DNA of 64,000 bases from Symbiodinium natans (lineage: Eukaryota > Sar > Dinophyceae > Suessiales > Symbiodiniaceae). The notes under the pieces were generated by a model, which was not told the origin of the DNA, searched no databases, and worked only from the letters and a program-made list of their open reading frames with translations. Below are positions 21,420-32,829 of this stretch, in pieces. The stretch is from NCBI GenBank assembly GCA_905221605.1, contig CAJNDS010001046.1, positions 215,001 to 279,000 on the forward strand, read 5' to 3'. Position numbers and translations under genes: made by a program. The stretch's first letter is position 1. The number at the start of each line of letters is the position of its first letter.

Positions 21420-21968
21420 TCATGGTCTGCACAGGGTGCAAGGTTTGAAGAATTGCGTGATCTCCGCTTTGACGTATTTCTTGATGTCATGTTCTGCCGA
21501 GTTGAAGATCTTGCCGCAGTCTCGTCGATGGTACACCGTGCTCTTCTTGGCCATGAACACTTCGTTCTCGTTGGAGTCGTGTTGGTGGATGGGCGCGTTT
21601 CTCATGGCCTTCCTGGGCTTGGGATCTAAGTCGATGGGCTTGGAGTCGCGATGACTCGGTGCAAAACCTGTGTAGTTGAGGAAGCTGTTGATGGCGGATG
21701 ATGAAGTGGCTGGCGTGATCAATGTCTCTGGATTGACTTCGTCCTTCTCTTGCTTCATCTTCTTCTTGTTGTTCATAACGTCATGTTCTTCCAAGGGTCG
21801 TTTGCCTTGTTGTAGTCGTTCGACATCATTGCACATGATGGCGTTGGTGATGTGTTGGGCAGCCAAGCTCTTGTCATGGTCTGAGAGTTTGAGGAAGCAC
21901 TGTGTGATATCGTTCGGGTCGGATGCCGCCATGATCAGCCACGCCGCCATGACTTCGTTGGATGTCAT
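21420..21968 (-). CDS. Hypothetical protein with Ada-like Cys/His motif, 182 aa
   Basis: A clean ATG-to-stop frame in non-repetitive DNA. The N-terminal third is probably helical (EVMAAWLIMAASDPNDITQ, SDHDKSLAAQHITNAIM). The middle is basic (MNNKKKMKQEK) and low in complexity. The C-terminal 40 residues carry YHRRDCGKIF, then about 20 residues, then FFKPCTLCRP. This H-x3-C ... P-C-x2-C-x-P layout resembles the small zinc-binding module of Ada and related proteins (YH-x2-DC ... PC-x2-C-x-P). That resemblance is from memory of the pattern only. The enzymatic part of Ada is absent, so a DNA-repair role should not be assumed. The single-exon form could also mean a retrocopy or mobile-element gene. 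Confidence 0.55.
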   Translation of the reverse strand: MTSNEVMAAWLIMAASDPNDITQCFLKLSDHDKSLAAQHITNAIMCNDVERLQQGKRPLEEHDVMNNKKKMKQEKDEVNPETLITPATSSSAINSFLNYTGFAPSHRDSKPIDLDPKPRKAMRNAPIHQHDSNENEVFMAKKSTVYHRRDCGKIFNSAEHDIKKYVKAEITQFFKPCTLCRP

Positions 21969-22167
21969 TGCACTGATCGCGTCGGGATAAAGCTGCTACT
22001 TTGGGGTTTGTGTAGCGCACCCTGCCAGATTTGCAACAGCTGTAGGCATACATGCGTGACCATGACGACTTGCACAAGTGAAACATCGTGTATGTCATGC
22101 GGGGTGAGACATTGTTGGTGCAATGCAACATGCATGACATGTTTGCAGTAGGCTCAGACTTCGGCAC

Positions 22168-22356
22168 ACACACACACAACAGACACACACACAGACACAC
22201 ACAGACACACACACACACAGAGACACACACAGACACACACACACACACACAAACAAACAAAATACAGGCACAGGCACGGACAAAGAGACACACACACACA
22301 GGCGCACACACACACACACACACACAGAGACACACGCACAGACACAGACACAGACA
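22168..22356. repeat. CA-rich microsatellite
   Basis: (CA)n interspersed with CAGACA, CAGAGACA and AAACAAAC; grades into the 7-bp array that follows. Confidence 0.95.
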
Positions 22357-22815
22357 CAGATCACAGATCACAGATCACAGATCACAGATCACAGATCACA
22401 GATCACAGATCACAGATCACAGATCACAGATCACAGATCACAGATCACAGACCACAGATCACAGATCACAGATCACAGATCACAGATCACAGATCACAGA
22501 TCACAGATCACAGATCACAGATCACAGATCACAGATCACAGATCACAGATCACAGATCACAGATCACAGATCACAGATCACAGATCACAGATCACACATC
22601 ACAGATCACAGATCACAGATCACAGATCACAGATCACAGATCACAGATCACAGATCACAGATCACAGATCACAGATCACAGATCACAGATCACAGATCAC
22701 AGATCACAGATCACAGATCACAGATCACAGATCACAGATCACAGATCACAGATCACAGATCACAGATCACAGATCACAGATCACAGATCACAGATCACAG
22801 ATCACAGATCACAGA
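22357..22815. repeat. 7-bp minisatellite (ATCACAG)n, about 65 copies
   Basis: Near-perfect array with only two or three substituted units (for example near 22,452 and 22,597). Because 7 is not a multiple of 3 and no stop arises, one frame reads ITDHRSQ indefinitely; this is a by-product of the repeat. Confidence 0.97.
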
Positions 22816-22852
22816 CACAGACACAGACACAGACACAGCACCACCACACACA

Positions 22853-22897
<45 letters not shown>

Positions 22898-22924
22898 ACA
22901 CACACACACACACACGCACACACG

Positions 22925-23185
22925 CACGCATCACGCACGCATCACGCACGCATCACGCACGCATCACGCACGCATCACGCACGCATCACGCACGCATCAC
23001 GCACGCATCACGCACGCATCACGCACGCATCACGCACGCATCACGCACGCATCGCGCACGCATCACGCACGCATCACGCACGCATCACGCACGCATCACG
23101 CACGCATCACGCACGCATCACGCACGCATCACGCACGCATCACGCACGCATCACGCACGCATCACGCATGCATCACGCACGCATA
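22925..23185. repeat. 11-bp minisatellite (GCACGCATCAC)n, about 24 copies
   Basis: Near-perfect array separated from the 7-bp array by another CA-rich block (22,816-22,924). It encodes a THHARITHASR-type periodic frame only because of its period. Confidence 0.97.
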
Positions 23186-24945
23186 GGAGCTCATCTTTTC
23201 CTCCGCTTGCGAAAAGGGAGGAGTGCTGTGGGACGGCATCACAGCATCAAAACGTCTGTAGCCCGAATATGCCCCCATCACTAGAGCCTCGGGCTCTCCA
23301 AGTAGGCTGAGGGCAACTCTTTCACAAAATAGTTCAAGGGGGTTTAGGGTTTGGGTTTCTGGGGTTTGGAAGCTTCTGAAGCTTAGGCTTTCTGCAGCGC
23401 CCTGGCACTCCGAACTGTGCACCGTCCTCTAGGCGATACCAAGACCTGCCAAGGACTGAATGACAGAATCAGCGCTTCTGGAATATCGTGAACTTCAGGG
23501 TGTGCTCCGAACAATTGCCTCCGTCTTGAGCCATAGATCTGCATGGGTCATTTGCAACGTTCAATGCATGCATGCATGCAGTATACTGTGCGCGTATCGA
23601 TGCACACATGCAAACGTTGGTCTTGGCTTTCTCGTCGGCGGCATGATCAATGACGACACTAAGCAAGCCAATAAGTCTACTACTAGAATACTGATAGTAA
23701 GAGCCATCACAGCAATGAAAACAGTACAATACTGCGGGTGACACATCTGGACACTGGGAACCATGCTATCTGATCTAATCGAATACTGTCCCTTGACTTG
23801 ACGCTGACTGCCATCGAGCATTCATCCATCATGTCAGGTATGGATAAACAATCAGTCATGGCAAGCACTCGACAACACGCTCCAGCTGATGCATCCAAAC
23901 AATGGTTCGCTCACCTTGCCACACCGATACTGGCACACTAAGACACGATCAAGGCCACCATTCCGCAAATCAATCACGACGTCGTGGATATCAGGGAACT
24001 GCACTCGGAATTCCATGTGCAACTTTGCAAGGCCACTAGAACCTCGAACTCAATCTCAAACTCCTGTATCGCGTGCGCTTGTTTTAAGGTGAAATGCAAT
24101 GTCCTCACACGACATACCGTGACCGGGTTCTCTGCGATCTGTGCGTTTTTCTGTGTTGTCAGGCATTTCCGGGTCAACATGACCTTCCCCGTCCCTTGTT
24201 CCTCACAGGAGATATTTTGATTTTGCATCTTGACCCTACGAGTAGAGCGGTAGCCAACTCGATTGGTGCAAGGCTGTTACGACATGGAGTGACAAGGATG
24301 AATGCAGCATAGACTGCAGTGAAACGTCCGGAGTTCTGCTTTGTTTGCTCCGGCTGCAAGTCGCTCTTCTCATCCTTCTCGTTCGACGATTCCAGCCTTC
24401 AAGCAGCGAAACGGTAAGTCGTCGCATCCGTTCCCCAAAAACTGTTTCAGATCTGGCACCCTCGGCCCTTGCCTCGCGACAAGTTCAAAACGGCTTTCTG
24501 GCGAAAACAACTTGAGGATCTGGTACCCATTCTCGCGCGGCAACAAACTTCTTAATTTCTATGTCTCTAATGCCTGCCATGTCGTTTATGACCAAAAAAC
24601 AGCCTTTCGGACAACTTCCGTGCGCCCTTTGCAAACCTGTAGCGACCTGCATGGGGCACCATCCCAGTTCTAGTGGCTGGGGATGCTGGCTGCTTGAATG
24701 ACTTAAGGGCCCTTGCAGCGCCTTTAACATCCGATTCCGCCAAGATGAGATCCATGTGCAATTCGTTTGACACCCCGTCCCTGGACATCACCAGTCAGGG
24801 CTTGGGGTCACATCCGCTGAATCTTGGGCTCTTACATGCCCCACTCGGAAATGCTTTCAACAAATCGAAAGTGATCCCGCAGGATGCATTTCCCATCCCC
24901 TGTCCGCGAAGACCCCAGACTCCCAACCATAAAAATAGTTGAATC
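23186..24945. other. Unassigned stretch with short open frames
   Basis: Mostly unique sequence. Several short frames on the minus strand (for example around 24,791-24,567 with NELHMDLILAESDVKGAARA, and around 24,680-24,490 with GCFLVINDMAGIRDIEIKKF) look more protein-like than random, but none is long, none has a motif I recognise, and no splice model could be fixed. A short TTTAGGG-type tract lies near 23,338-23,355 and a CATG run near 23,565-23,580. Confidence 0.4.
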
Positions 24946-24947
24946 CA

Positions 24948-25681
24948 AGTCCAGGCCATTCTCTCACTTCTTGGGCCCATCTTGGGGGGCGGGGCAAACA
25001 AGTCCAGGCCATTCTCTCACTTCTTGGGCCCATCTTGGGGGGCGGGGCGAACAAGTCCAGGCCATTCTCCCACTTCTTGGGCCCATCTTGGGGGGCGGGG
25101 CAAACAAGTCCAGGCCATTCTCTCACTTCTTGGGCCCATCTTGGGGGGCGGGGCAAACAAGTCCAGGCCATTCTCTCACTTCTTGGGCCCATCTTGGGGG
25201 GCGGGGCAAACAAGTCCAGGCCATTCTCTCACTTCTTGGGCCCATCTTGGGGGTCAAACAAGTCCAGGCCATTCTCTCACTTCTTGGGCCCATCTTGGGG
25301 GGCGGGGCAATTAAGTCCAGCCATTCTGTCACTTCTTGGGCCCATCTTGGGGGGCCAGGGCAAACAAGTCCAGGCCATTCTCTCACTTCTTGGGCCCATC
25401 TTGGGGGGGCGGGGCAAACAAGTCCAGGCCATTCTCTCACTTCTTGGGCCCATCTTGGGGGGCGGGCAAACAAGTCCAGGCCATTCTCTCAGTCCAGGCC
25501 ATTCTCTCACTTCTTGGGCCCATCTTGGGGGGCGGGGCAAACAAGTCCAGGCCATTCTCTCACTTCTTGGGCCCATCTTGGGGGGCCAGGGCAAACAAGT
25601 CCAGGCCATTCTCTCACTTCTTGGGCCCATCTTGGGGGGCGGGGCAAACAAGTCCAGGCCATTCTCTCACTTCTTGGGCCT
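24948..25681 (+). repeat. 53-bp satellite, about 14 copies
   Basis: Unit AGTCCAGGCCATTCTCTCAC ... TTGGGCCCATCTTGGGGGGC ... GGGGCAAACA; successive starts at 24,948, 25,001, 25,054 and 25,107 give exactly 53 bp. A few copies differ by small indels (near 25,250, 25,305 and 25,480). All frames on both strands are open for long distances, so the 300-residue frames here are not genes. Two copies occur in inverse orientation at 54.7 kb. Confidence 0.97.
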
Positions 25682-25689
25682 TCGCTTTT

Positions 25690-26150
25690 TACACGTTGTT
25701 GCCGGAAGGCGGCCGCCGCTTCGCTCCGGCTTCGGCCGCCTCGCGGAATATTGATATGCCTCCGAATCAAATCTCGTGTACGATGGGACTAGAGGAGTAT
25801 TGGCAATGATGATGGCCCTTTTCTTTTTGACCCGTCAGAATATTTCTTCAAAAAACAACAAATACGAGAATTTTGAATCATCCTTTTGATTAATTTTCTC
25901 CGAATGGAATCTCCAGATAGCGTATGTCCATTTCTACTTAGAATCCCACCAGGGACGCAAAAGGCTTCTCCCCCCCAAAGCATCAATGAAGACAAGAGAT
26001 ATTTACAAAAAATACTTTCGAGAAAGACACAAAGGGAAAGACGTGGGACGCCAAGTCCCGGCGGCGTGCATTCAAAAGCCCACCCCCAATTCAGCTTCTT
26101 CGAAGGCAGACGAGAACACGAAGGATCGAAAATAACTCGCCAAATGTGAG
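25690..26150. other. No gene seen
   Basis: Unique, moderately AT-rich sequence. Short frames on both strands have no recognisable domain. Confidence 0.5.
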
Positions 26151-26154
26151 ACAT

Positions 26155-26900
26155 TCAAGTTTGGCACATATACATCACCAATATAGTGGGCGCAAGAATT
26201 AAGAACGGAGATACTCGTTCGCGGCGACGTTGGATGCGTCTATGCAAGTGCCGTTGCAATGCAAATGAAATACGTTCGCGTAGCCCAAGTTTTGTGGTCC
26301 CCAGAGGCCGTTCTAATGGCTCATCTACGGCACGGCGAAGAAAATCCAGACCTCCCGCATAATCGAGAACAATTGGATCAAATCCGATTCCCTGCTCGTT
26401 ACAGCGGGTCAAAGTGGCTCGACGGCGCTTGTGTTGGGCGTGTTGTTCTGTTGCCTTCTGCGAGTCGACCCTCCCCGGAAAAGGTGGTACCACAGCAAAA
26501 TCCATGGCAATTCGACCAAAATGCTTCCAAGCAAATTGTCTACACAATCGAGTGGGTACCGTCAGAATGTCCGCCGGTCTACGTGCAGGATCCTTTGGCA
26601 ACAAGTGAGTTGGCTCTTTGCGGACTCCCTCCACCCCATCAGGCTCGAAAGACTCCCGGATGAGATTGTGAAGAGTGGTTTTCTTATCATGTTACAACTC
26701 AAGCAATGTTGACCGAAGGCACCACTACTTTGGGGGCACATTTGACATTCCTCATCAACATCAAATATTGACAAGCCAAGTCGCATGGAAAGGACGTCGT
26801 GAATAGCAAAATTGGGCAACTGTGTATCAAATGCTGATTGGGAATGGCTCGAATCCACCCATCGGCCCAAGCTCCCGAATAATTTGAGCACATCCTTTTG
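26155..26900 (-). pseudogene. Decayed reverse-transcriptase-associated C-terminal region
   Basis: On the minus strand three fragments in different frames line up in the order of a protein segment that follows the RT in many algal and protist retroelement-like genes. First comes GAWADGWIRAIPN (near 26,880). Next is a RLGLSIF ... C-x2-C-x9-H-x3-C zinc-type motif (CQMCPQ...GQHCLSC, near 26,790-26,710). Last is NLIRESFEPDG ... KEPTHLLPKDPARRPADIL ... GIGFDPIVLDYAGG (26,680 to about 26,300). At least two frame changes are needed, so it is broken. No RT domain was found upstream (27-28 kb, minus strand). Family assignment is from remembered motif order and needs a profile search. Confidence 0.5.
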
Positions 26901-26930
26901 TCGAAGATTACTGGTATCGTCTCTCAAGCA

Positions 26931-27880
26931 AGGACCCCATTCTGGAAATAGCGACTCCAGACGTTGTATAGCCGGCGCTAGATTGGTCGCTTGGACGCGA
27001 GATCAGAGCCTCACAGAGATGAATGGCTGCATCATAGGAGATATCAGCTCTGGAACAATTCTGTCCGACCGCGTTTTTGTCCGTGACCAACCTTAACCCG
27101 CGGTCTGGGCTGAGCTCAAATGAGGATACAGCATGGGAGAAGTCACCGCCAAATCCAAAGCCAATCGGGGAAATTCCTGTCAACGAGGGTGGGGCCACTA
27201 TCAATGTATCGGCCGTCGCAAATGGGGGTCGTCAGCTAGCAAACCAGTTGTTTCAAGAACCGGCCTTAATCCAGCCATGGACAGTGTCTCGGAGCGAATT
27301 GTGTGGATCCCTGTTTTGCTGCCCTGTCGCGTACAAGCCAACACCTGATATCCCAATTGATCTTTGACCGCAGTAATTACATTCCTTGCCTTAACTCAAG
27401 ACCGCATTCCCAATCGCATATTGAAAATATCCGAAAATGCAACATCAGGGAACACAAAATCCCGAGTGGGCGAGGGGGGGGGGGCATGGAGCCAAGCTTG
27501 CCCCCGGCGCGGCAACTGCCCGAATGCGTGCCTGTTGAGCGAGCGTACTTCCTTGAATGAAGTCTTCATGCACTGCCGCCTACATGTTCTGCAACATATG
27601 AGCCTGATCAATGAGCCGACTGGGATCTGAAAAAAAATCAGATTCGACAGGATAGAAGATTGATTGATGTTGAGTGGCTTGCATCTCCGTCGCCGAGGCA
27701 GTGCATACGGAGGCAACAGGCGCACGACATGAGCATGAATTTGGCGCCGGCGCTGACATCAGCGAGGTCGGCTACATGGAATTTGGTATTTATCATTCAA
27801 GATGCCAAGCCTGCATTTGATGGGCAAGCAAGCTTGCAACCATTGCCCCGGGGACAAGGGTTGCTCCAACAACGTTTCGA
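26931..27880. other. No intact gene seen
   Basis: Possible continuation of the decayed minus-strand element upstream of its conserved part; frames are short and unrecognised. A short G run sits near 27,475-27,483. Confidence 0.45.
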
Positions 27881-27910
27881 GAATATCTTCATGAAACAAA
27901 GAGCACTCCC

Positions 27911-28240
27911 AGAACTACAACAAACGAAAAAGCAAGCGAAATCCTAAGTGAGACGGGCCACGATTGGGCAAATGTACGCACCACCACCCCTAATTGAGGA
28001 AGATACAAATCTTGTCAAGAGATATTTCATGGATCGTATGGGTGAAACTAGCTACGGGGCAGCAAATGGCATCTGTACCCAAAAGCACAAATTAACGCAA
28101 GAATATTACAATATAAAAATCATCTCAAATGAAACAAAAAAAAACTGCCAGAACCACAACAAACGACAAAGTGAGCAAAATCCTAAGTGAGACGGGCCAT
28201 GATTGGACAAATCCACCACCACCCCGAATTGAGGGAAGAT
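27911..28240. repeat. Pair of ~92-bp direct repeats
   Basis: 27,911-28,004 (AGAACTACAACAAACGA ... TCCTAAGTGAGACGGGCCA ... ATTGAGGAAGAT) recurs at about 28,150-28,241 with a handful of differences. The copies are about 239 bp apart and enclose about 145 bp. A tandem duplication or remnant of a small element. Confidence 0.8.
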
Positions 28241-28244
28241 GCCA

Positions 28245-30370
28245 GAAAATAAGAGACTAAGGATTTATTACTTTCATTTTCCAGAACACTTTCTCTTTTT
28301 CATTTACATTTAATATTTATTGGTATTCTTTTTACCTTTTCCCCAATGCATTTCTTCGGATTTTATGTTATGCCAAGAAGAATCCCATCCTTTCCAGACT
28401 CTTTTGATTCCTGGAATTCCCTGTCATCTATTGGATCAGGAATAATTTTCCTATTCTTTGGTTGTTTTACTGTTAAGGGGGCTTTTGTGCTAATCATATT
28501 GTGGCTCCCTTAAAATCCTTTGTTTCACTTAGTTCTCTCCATTATTGTATTTCGCGCGTCTTAAATTCCTTGCAAATACAATAATTGAATTCACTTCACA
28601 GGTCATGATATTAATATTGCCTGGTTGGGACACAAGATAACCCCTTTTGGCATTTCGTTCATTCATTCACTTTATTCACTTTATTCACCACTTCGTATTA
28701 GTGAAAGAGCGAACGAAACAAACCATTATTACTTTCATGCCGGACATAATAAATCCTCTTTTGCCCGGATAATAAGTAGTGAAGAATGTGAATACACGGG
28801 CGCATGAATAGTATTAATAAAGCCCGTGTGTGAACATATGAACGAAACATGCACGCACGAAACTCGCGAACAATATGAGAATTCCTTGTCCGTTCGCGTA
28901 ATAATACAATGTGTGCGTGCTTTTAACCCGGGCTTACTTCTTCATTTGCCCGGTAAATTAACTAAAAGACTATATAATTTTTCATTAAATTGTAAGGAAT
29001 GTAATGACGCACGAATTTAATAATCAAATTTGGGCTTTTATAAGGGCGGCCTCATTAATTATATTGTAGCCGCCGGAATAATACTAATAAAGCGTGAATG
29101 AATAGAATGAATGAACGCGCAAAAATATTAAAAGTGTAGTGAATGAATGAGGGCGTTTTGTAATGAATAAGTGAAGCACTTTCATTACGTTCTTTCGTTT
29201 GTAAGAGAGAGCTTCAGGTGGACTGGAAAGTGCTTCTGGTGTCGGCTGTTGGGTTCCTTGTCAAGAGAGTTCCTGTCACGTAGAAAGATTCATGATGGTA
29301 CGGTTTCTAAGTCAAGATGGTACGGACAGACTGATGATGGGAAAGTACTGTGTCAAGAGGGGCAAGTTAGGGTCTCAAGGTGTGATGGGTGAACAAGGCT
29401 GTAACTGCCCAAAACGACCTATCATTGAGGGTTGGGTTCCTAGACCAAGAGCACATTATTCTAATATCTGATGTGCGGGTCTTGAGTGCCAAGGGTGTGA
29501 ACGGTTGGACCAAGATATTGGATGGGACACGCGGTTAATAGTACTAAGTTGGGAAGGGTCTCAAGGGCGGATTCACTAGAGAACACCATGAACCTCATGA
29601 ATAACTCCTAGAGACAGAGGTTGTGGGACGGGTGAATAGAGGTTAGGTGACAGGGAGAGAGCGGTTAACCTGGCATGCGATTCCAAGGGTTAGGGTCTCA
29701 AGGTGTGACGGGAGTGAATGGCTTGGAAACAAAGGTTGGGTCTCAAGGGCGGATTCCTGCTTTCGGGAGCTTCTGGAGAAGGTTGTTGATGGCTGTGGAA
29801 CAAGAGTGAGATGGAACGGCCCTGTTTTCCTGTGCTCACCCGTGAAGATATTATTAGTACTAAAGGGAGAACGTAGTGAGTACAGTGAGTGAATAATATG
29901 AACGAACAAGGGAACGAAGTGAGCACTCGTAAATTTAATATGAAATGTAAACTCGTGCACGATTTCAGTATTAAATTGCACGCGCGATTGAACGAAACCA
30001 GAGAATAATATTATTGTAATTACAAGGACTAAAAAGACGCGTGAATTATAATAATATTATGAACGAGGTACGCAACACGGGGCTAATAATAATACTACTT
30101 AATGCGGGCACATATAATATTCGTATGAGCCCGCACGTATTATTATATTATTACGAAGTGAATAAAATGAGCGTAATTTTGCAAGAAAACGCCTGAATGA
30201 TTGAACGAAACAAGTGAGCCGACATGGAGGTGCCATCAGAATCCTTTTGTAGGAGCTCTTGTGATTCAAGAACCTGTTATCCTTGGTAAACGAAATAAAG
30301 ACAAGGAGTTCTCCAAAAAAGAAACAAATAAGAATTATGAATGTGAAACAATTCTAGAAATTCACCGCCT
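28245..30370. other. AT-rich island with recurring short words
   Basis: Composition drops sharply to AT-rich compared with both sides. Words such as GAACGAAAC, GTGAATGAATGA, TTTATTCACTTTATTCAC and AATAATATTAT recur on both strands. Near 29,369 and 29,690 the phrase TTAGGGTCTCAAGGTGTGA is repeated, and GGGTCTCAAGGGCGGATTC recurs near 29,557 and 29,739. Short open frames but no recognisable gene, rRNA or tRNA. Confidence 0.6.
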
Positions 30371-30764
30371 CACTTGACCGCCGCCAGCCATCGTGGGGCA
30401 AAGCTTTCTAATTAATTCTTTTGGGACGTGGTCGAGCATCAAGTCTCTCTCCGTCCATTGTGAGGCTACAGTAGTCTCTTTCATTACTTTCGTCTCTGTG
30501 GAGGATTCATGCTTAATTAGATGGTGGCGGGCTTGTCACGGCCACAACTTTCCAATTTGCGCAGGGGGGCATCACCATGGTAAATCGTATCCTTCAAGAA
30601 ACTGCCAATAAGAATGCACGAGAGGCATCACAATCCTCTGGCGCAATGACACTGGACATTCGTACCCGTTCATAACACCTATGTACGAAGGACCTTTAGG
30701 TATAATGTGAGTAACCCTCTTTGTTGCAGTAGTAGAGAGACAATTACGCCTTGGTGACTTTTCA

Positions 30765-31455
30765 TTTCAAAGATTTCAAAGGTTTCCGAACCTTTGAAAT
30801 CTTTGAAATCTAAATTCGGGAGGGCGGGTTTTAGATTTCAAAGGTTTCAAAGGTTTGAAAATCTTTGAAATTTTTGAAATTTCGGGAGGGGGGATTTTAG
30901 ATTTCAAAGGTTTCAAAGGTTTCAAAACCTTTGAAACGTCTGAGATCTAAATTCGGGAGGGGGGATTTTAGATTTCAAAGGTTGCAAAGGTTTCAAAGAT
31001 TTCAAAGGTTTTAATTGGTTTGGGAAACTCCCGGGGGAAACTCCCGGGAATTTCCCTAACCCAGTAACACATTTGAAACCTTTGAAATCTAAATTCGGGA
31101 GGGGGGGATTTTCGATTTCAAAGATTTCAAAGGTTTCAAAGATTTCAAAGATTTCAAAGGTTTTAATGGGTTTGGGAAACTCCCGGGGGAAACTCCTGGG
31201 AAACTCCCGGGAATTTCTTCAATCCATTAAAACCTTTGAAGTCTTTGAAATCTAATTCGGGAGGGGGGATTTTCGATTTCAAAGATTGCAAAGGTTTTGA
31301 AACCTTTGAAATCTAAAGTCGGGAGGGGGGATTTTAGATTTCAAAGCTTTCAAAGATTTCAAAGGTTTTAATGGGTTTGGGAAATTCCCGGGGAAAACTC
31401 GTGGGAGTTTCCCCAATCCATTTAAACCTTTGAAATCTTTGAAATCTTTGAATTA
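30765..31455. repeat. Palindrome-rich satellite (TTTCAAAGG / CCTTTGAAA)
   Basis: Four to five degenerate units combining GATTTCAAAGGTTTCAAAGG, its complement CCTTTGAAATCTAAA, a TTCGGGAGGGGGGATTTT linker, and a second module GGGAAACTCCCGGGGGAAACTC. Both modules are internally palindromic, so the array can form many short hairpins. Confidence 0.9.
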
Positions 31456-31510
31456 GTGAGTGAAACGTGTCCTGTATTCTAAATCAGACCCATGAGACAC
31501 CAGAGGCTCT

Positions 31511-32790
31511 TGTGAATAAGCAGGATTTGCTTTAGAACCTTTTCGCAGAGCCAGCAGACCTGGGACCTTTCCGCCCTACTATGGGGATGGCTCAGAGGCG
31601 TGCCTTAAACAGCCCTATTATGGGGAAAAGCAAAAATAGGCTTACACCCTCTGGCTTGCAGCGGCGTGTTTGGCTTAGAGGTGCGTCTGGGCGGGTCTTG
31701 GAGGGGCGTGTTTGGCTTAGAGGTGCGTCTTGCAGGGGTGTGGTTGGGCGGTGCCATAAGCAAAATGGCATGGGCAGAACCTTTTCGCAGAGCAAGCAGA
31801 CCTTGGACCTTACAGCCCTACTATGGGGAAAAGCAAAAACAGGCCTGCCCTAAACAGCCCTACTATGGGGAAAAAACAAAAACAGCCCTACACCCCCTGG
31901 CTTGCAAAGCGGCGTGTTTGGCTTAGAGGTGCGTCTGGACGGGTCTTGGAGGGGCGTGTTTGGGCCATAGAACCTTTTCGCAGAGCAAGCAGACCTGGGA
32001 CCTTACAGCCCTACTATGGGGAAAAGCAAAAACAGGCCTGCCCTACACAACCCTACTATGGGAAAAAAACAAAAACAGGCTTACACCCCTGGCTTCAGAG
32101 CGGCGTGTTTGGTCTTGGAGGGGAGGCACTTGTGAATAAGCAGGATTTGCTTTAGAACCTTTTCGCAAGGCAAGCAGACCTGGGACCTTGCCGCCCCACT
32201 ATAGGGATGGCTCAGAGGCATGCCCTAAACAGCCCTATTATGGGGAAAAGCAAAAAACAGGCCTACACCCCCTGGCTTGCAGCGGCGTGTTTGGCTTAGA
32301 GGTGCGTCTGGGCGGGTCTTGGAGGGGCGTGTTTGGCTTAGAGGTGCGTCTTGCAGGGGTGTGGTTGGGCGGTGCCATAAGCAAAATGGCATGGGCAGAA
32401 CCTTTTCGCAGAGCAAGCAGACCTTGGACCTTACAGCCCTACTATGGGGAAAAGCAAAAACAGGCCTGCCCTAAACAGCCCTACTATGGGGAAAAAACAA
32501 AACAGGCCTACACCCCCTGGCTTGCAAAGCGGCGTGTTTGGCTTAGAGGTGCGTCTGGACGGGTCTTGGAGGGGCGTGTTTGGGCCATAGAACCTTTTCG
32601 CAGAGCAAGCAGACCTGGGACCTTACAGCCCTACTATGGGGGAAAGCAAAAACAGGCCTGCCCTACACAGCCCTACTATGGGGAAAAAGCAAAAACAGGC
32701 CTACACCCCTGGCTTGCAGAGCGGCGTGTTTGGTCTTGGAGGGGAGTGTTTGGCTTAGAGGTGCAGGGGTGTGGTTGGGCGGTGCCGTAA
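31511..32790. repeat. 620-bp tandem duplication with internal subrepeats
   Basis: TGTGAATAAGCAGGATTTGC begins at 31,511 and again at 32,131, and the sequence following stays closely similar for about 620 bp. Inside each unit AACCTTTTCGCAGAGCAAGC, CCCTACTATGGGGAAAAGC and GGCGTGTTTGGCTTAGAGG recur several times. Open frames across it are repeat-encoded. Confidence 0.9.
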
Positions 32791-32829
32791 GCAAATGAAA
32801 TGGGCATGCCCTAAGGAAAAGTTCTCGTT

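Noticed and set aside
22088-23284. 398-codon His/Arg-rich frame
   Set aside because: Almost entirely 7-bp and 11-bp minisatellite and CA repeat; it stays open because the units lack stops, and the encoded periodicity follows the DNA period.
24884-25792. Frames of 271-302 codons over the 53-bp satellite
   Set aside because: Several frames on both strands are open at once; a 53-bp unit without stops gives this automatically.
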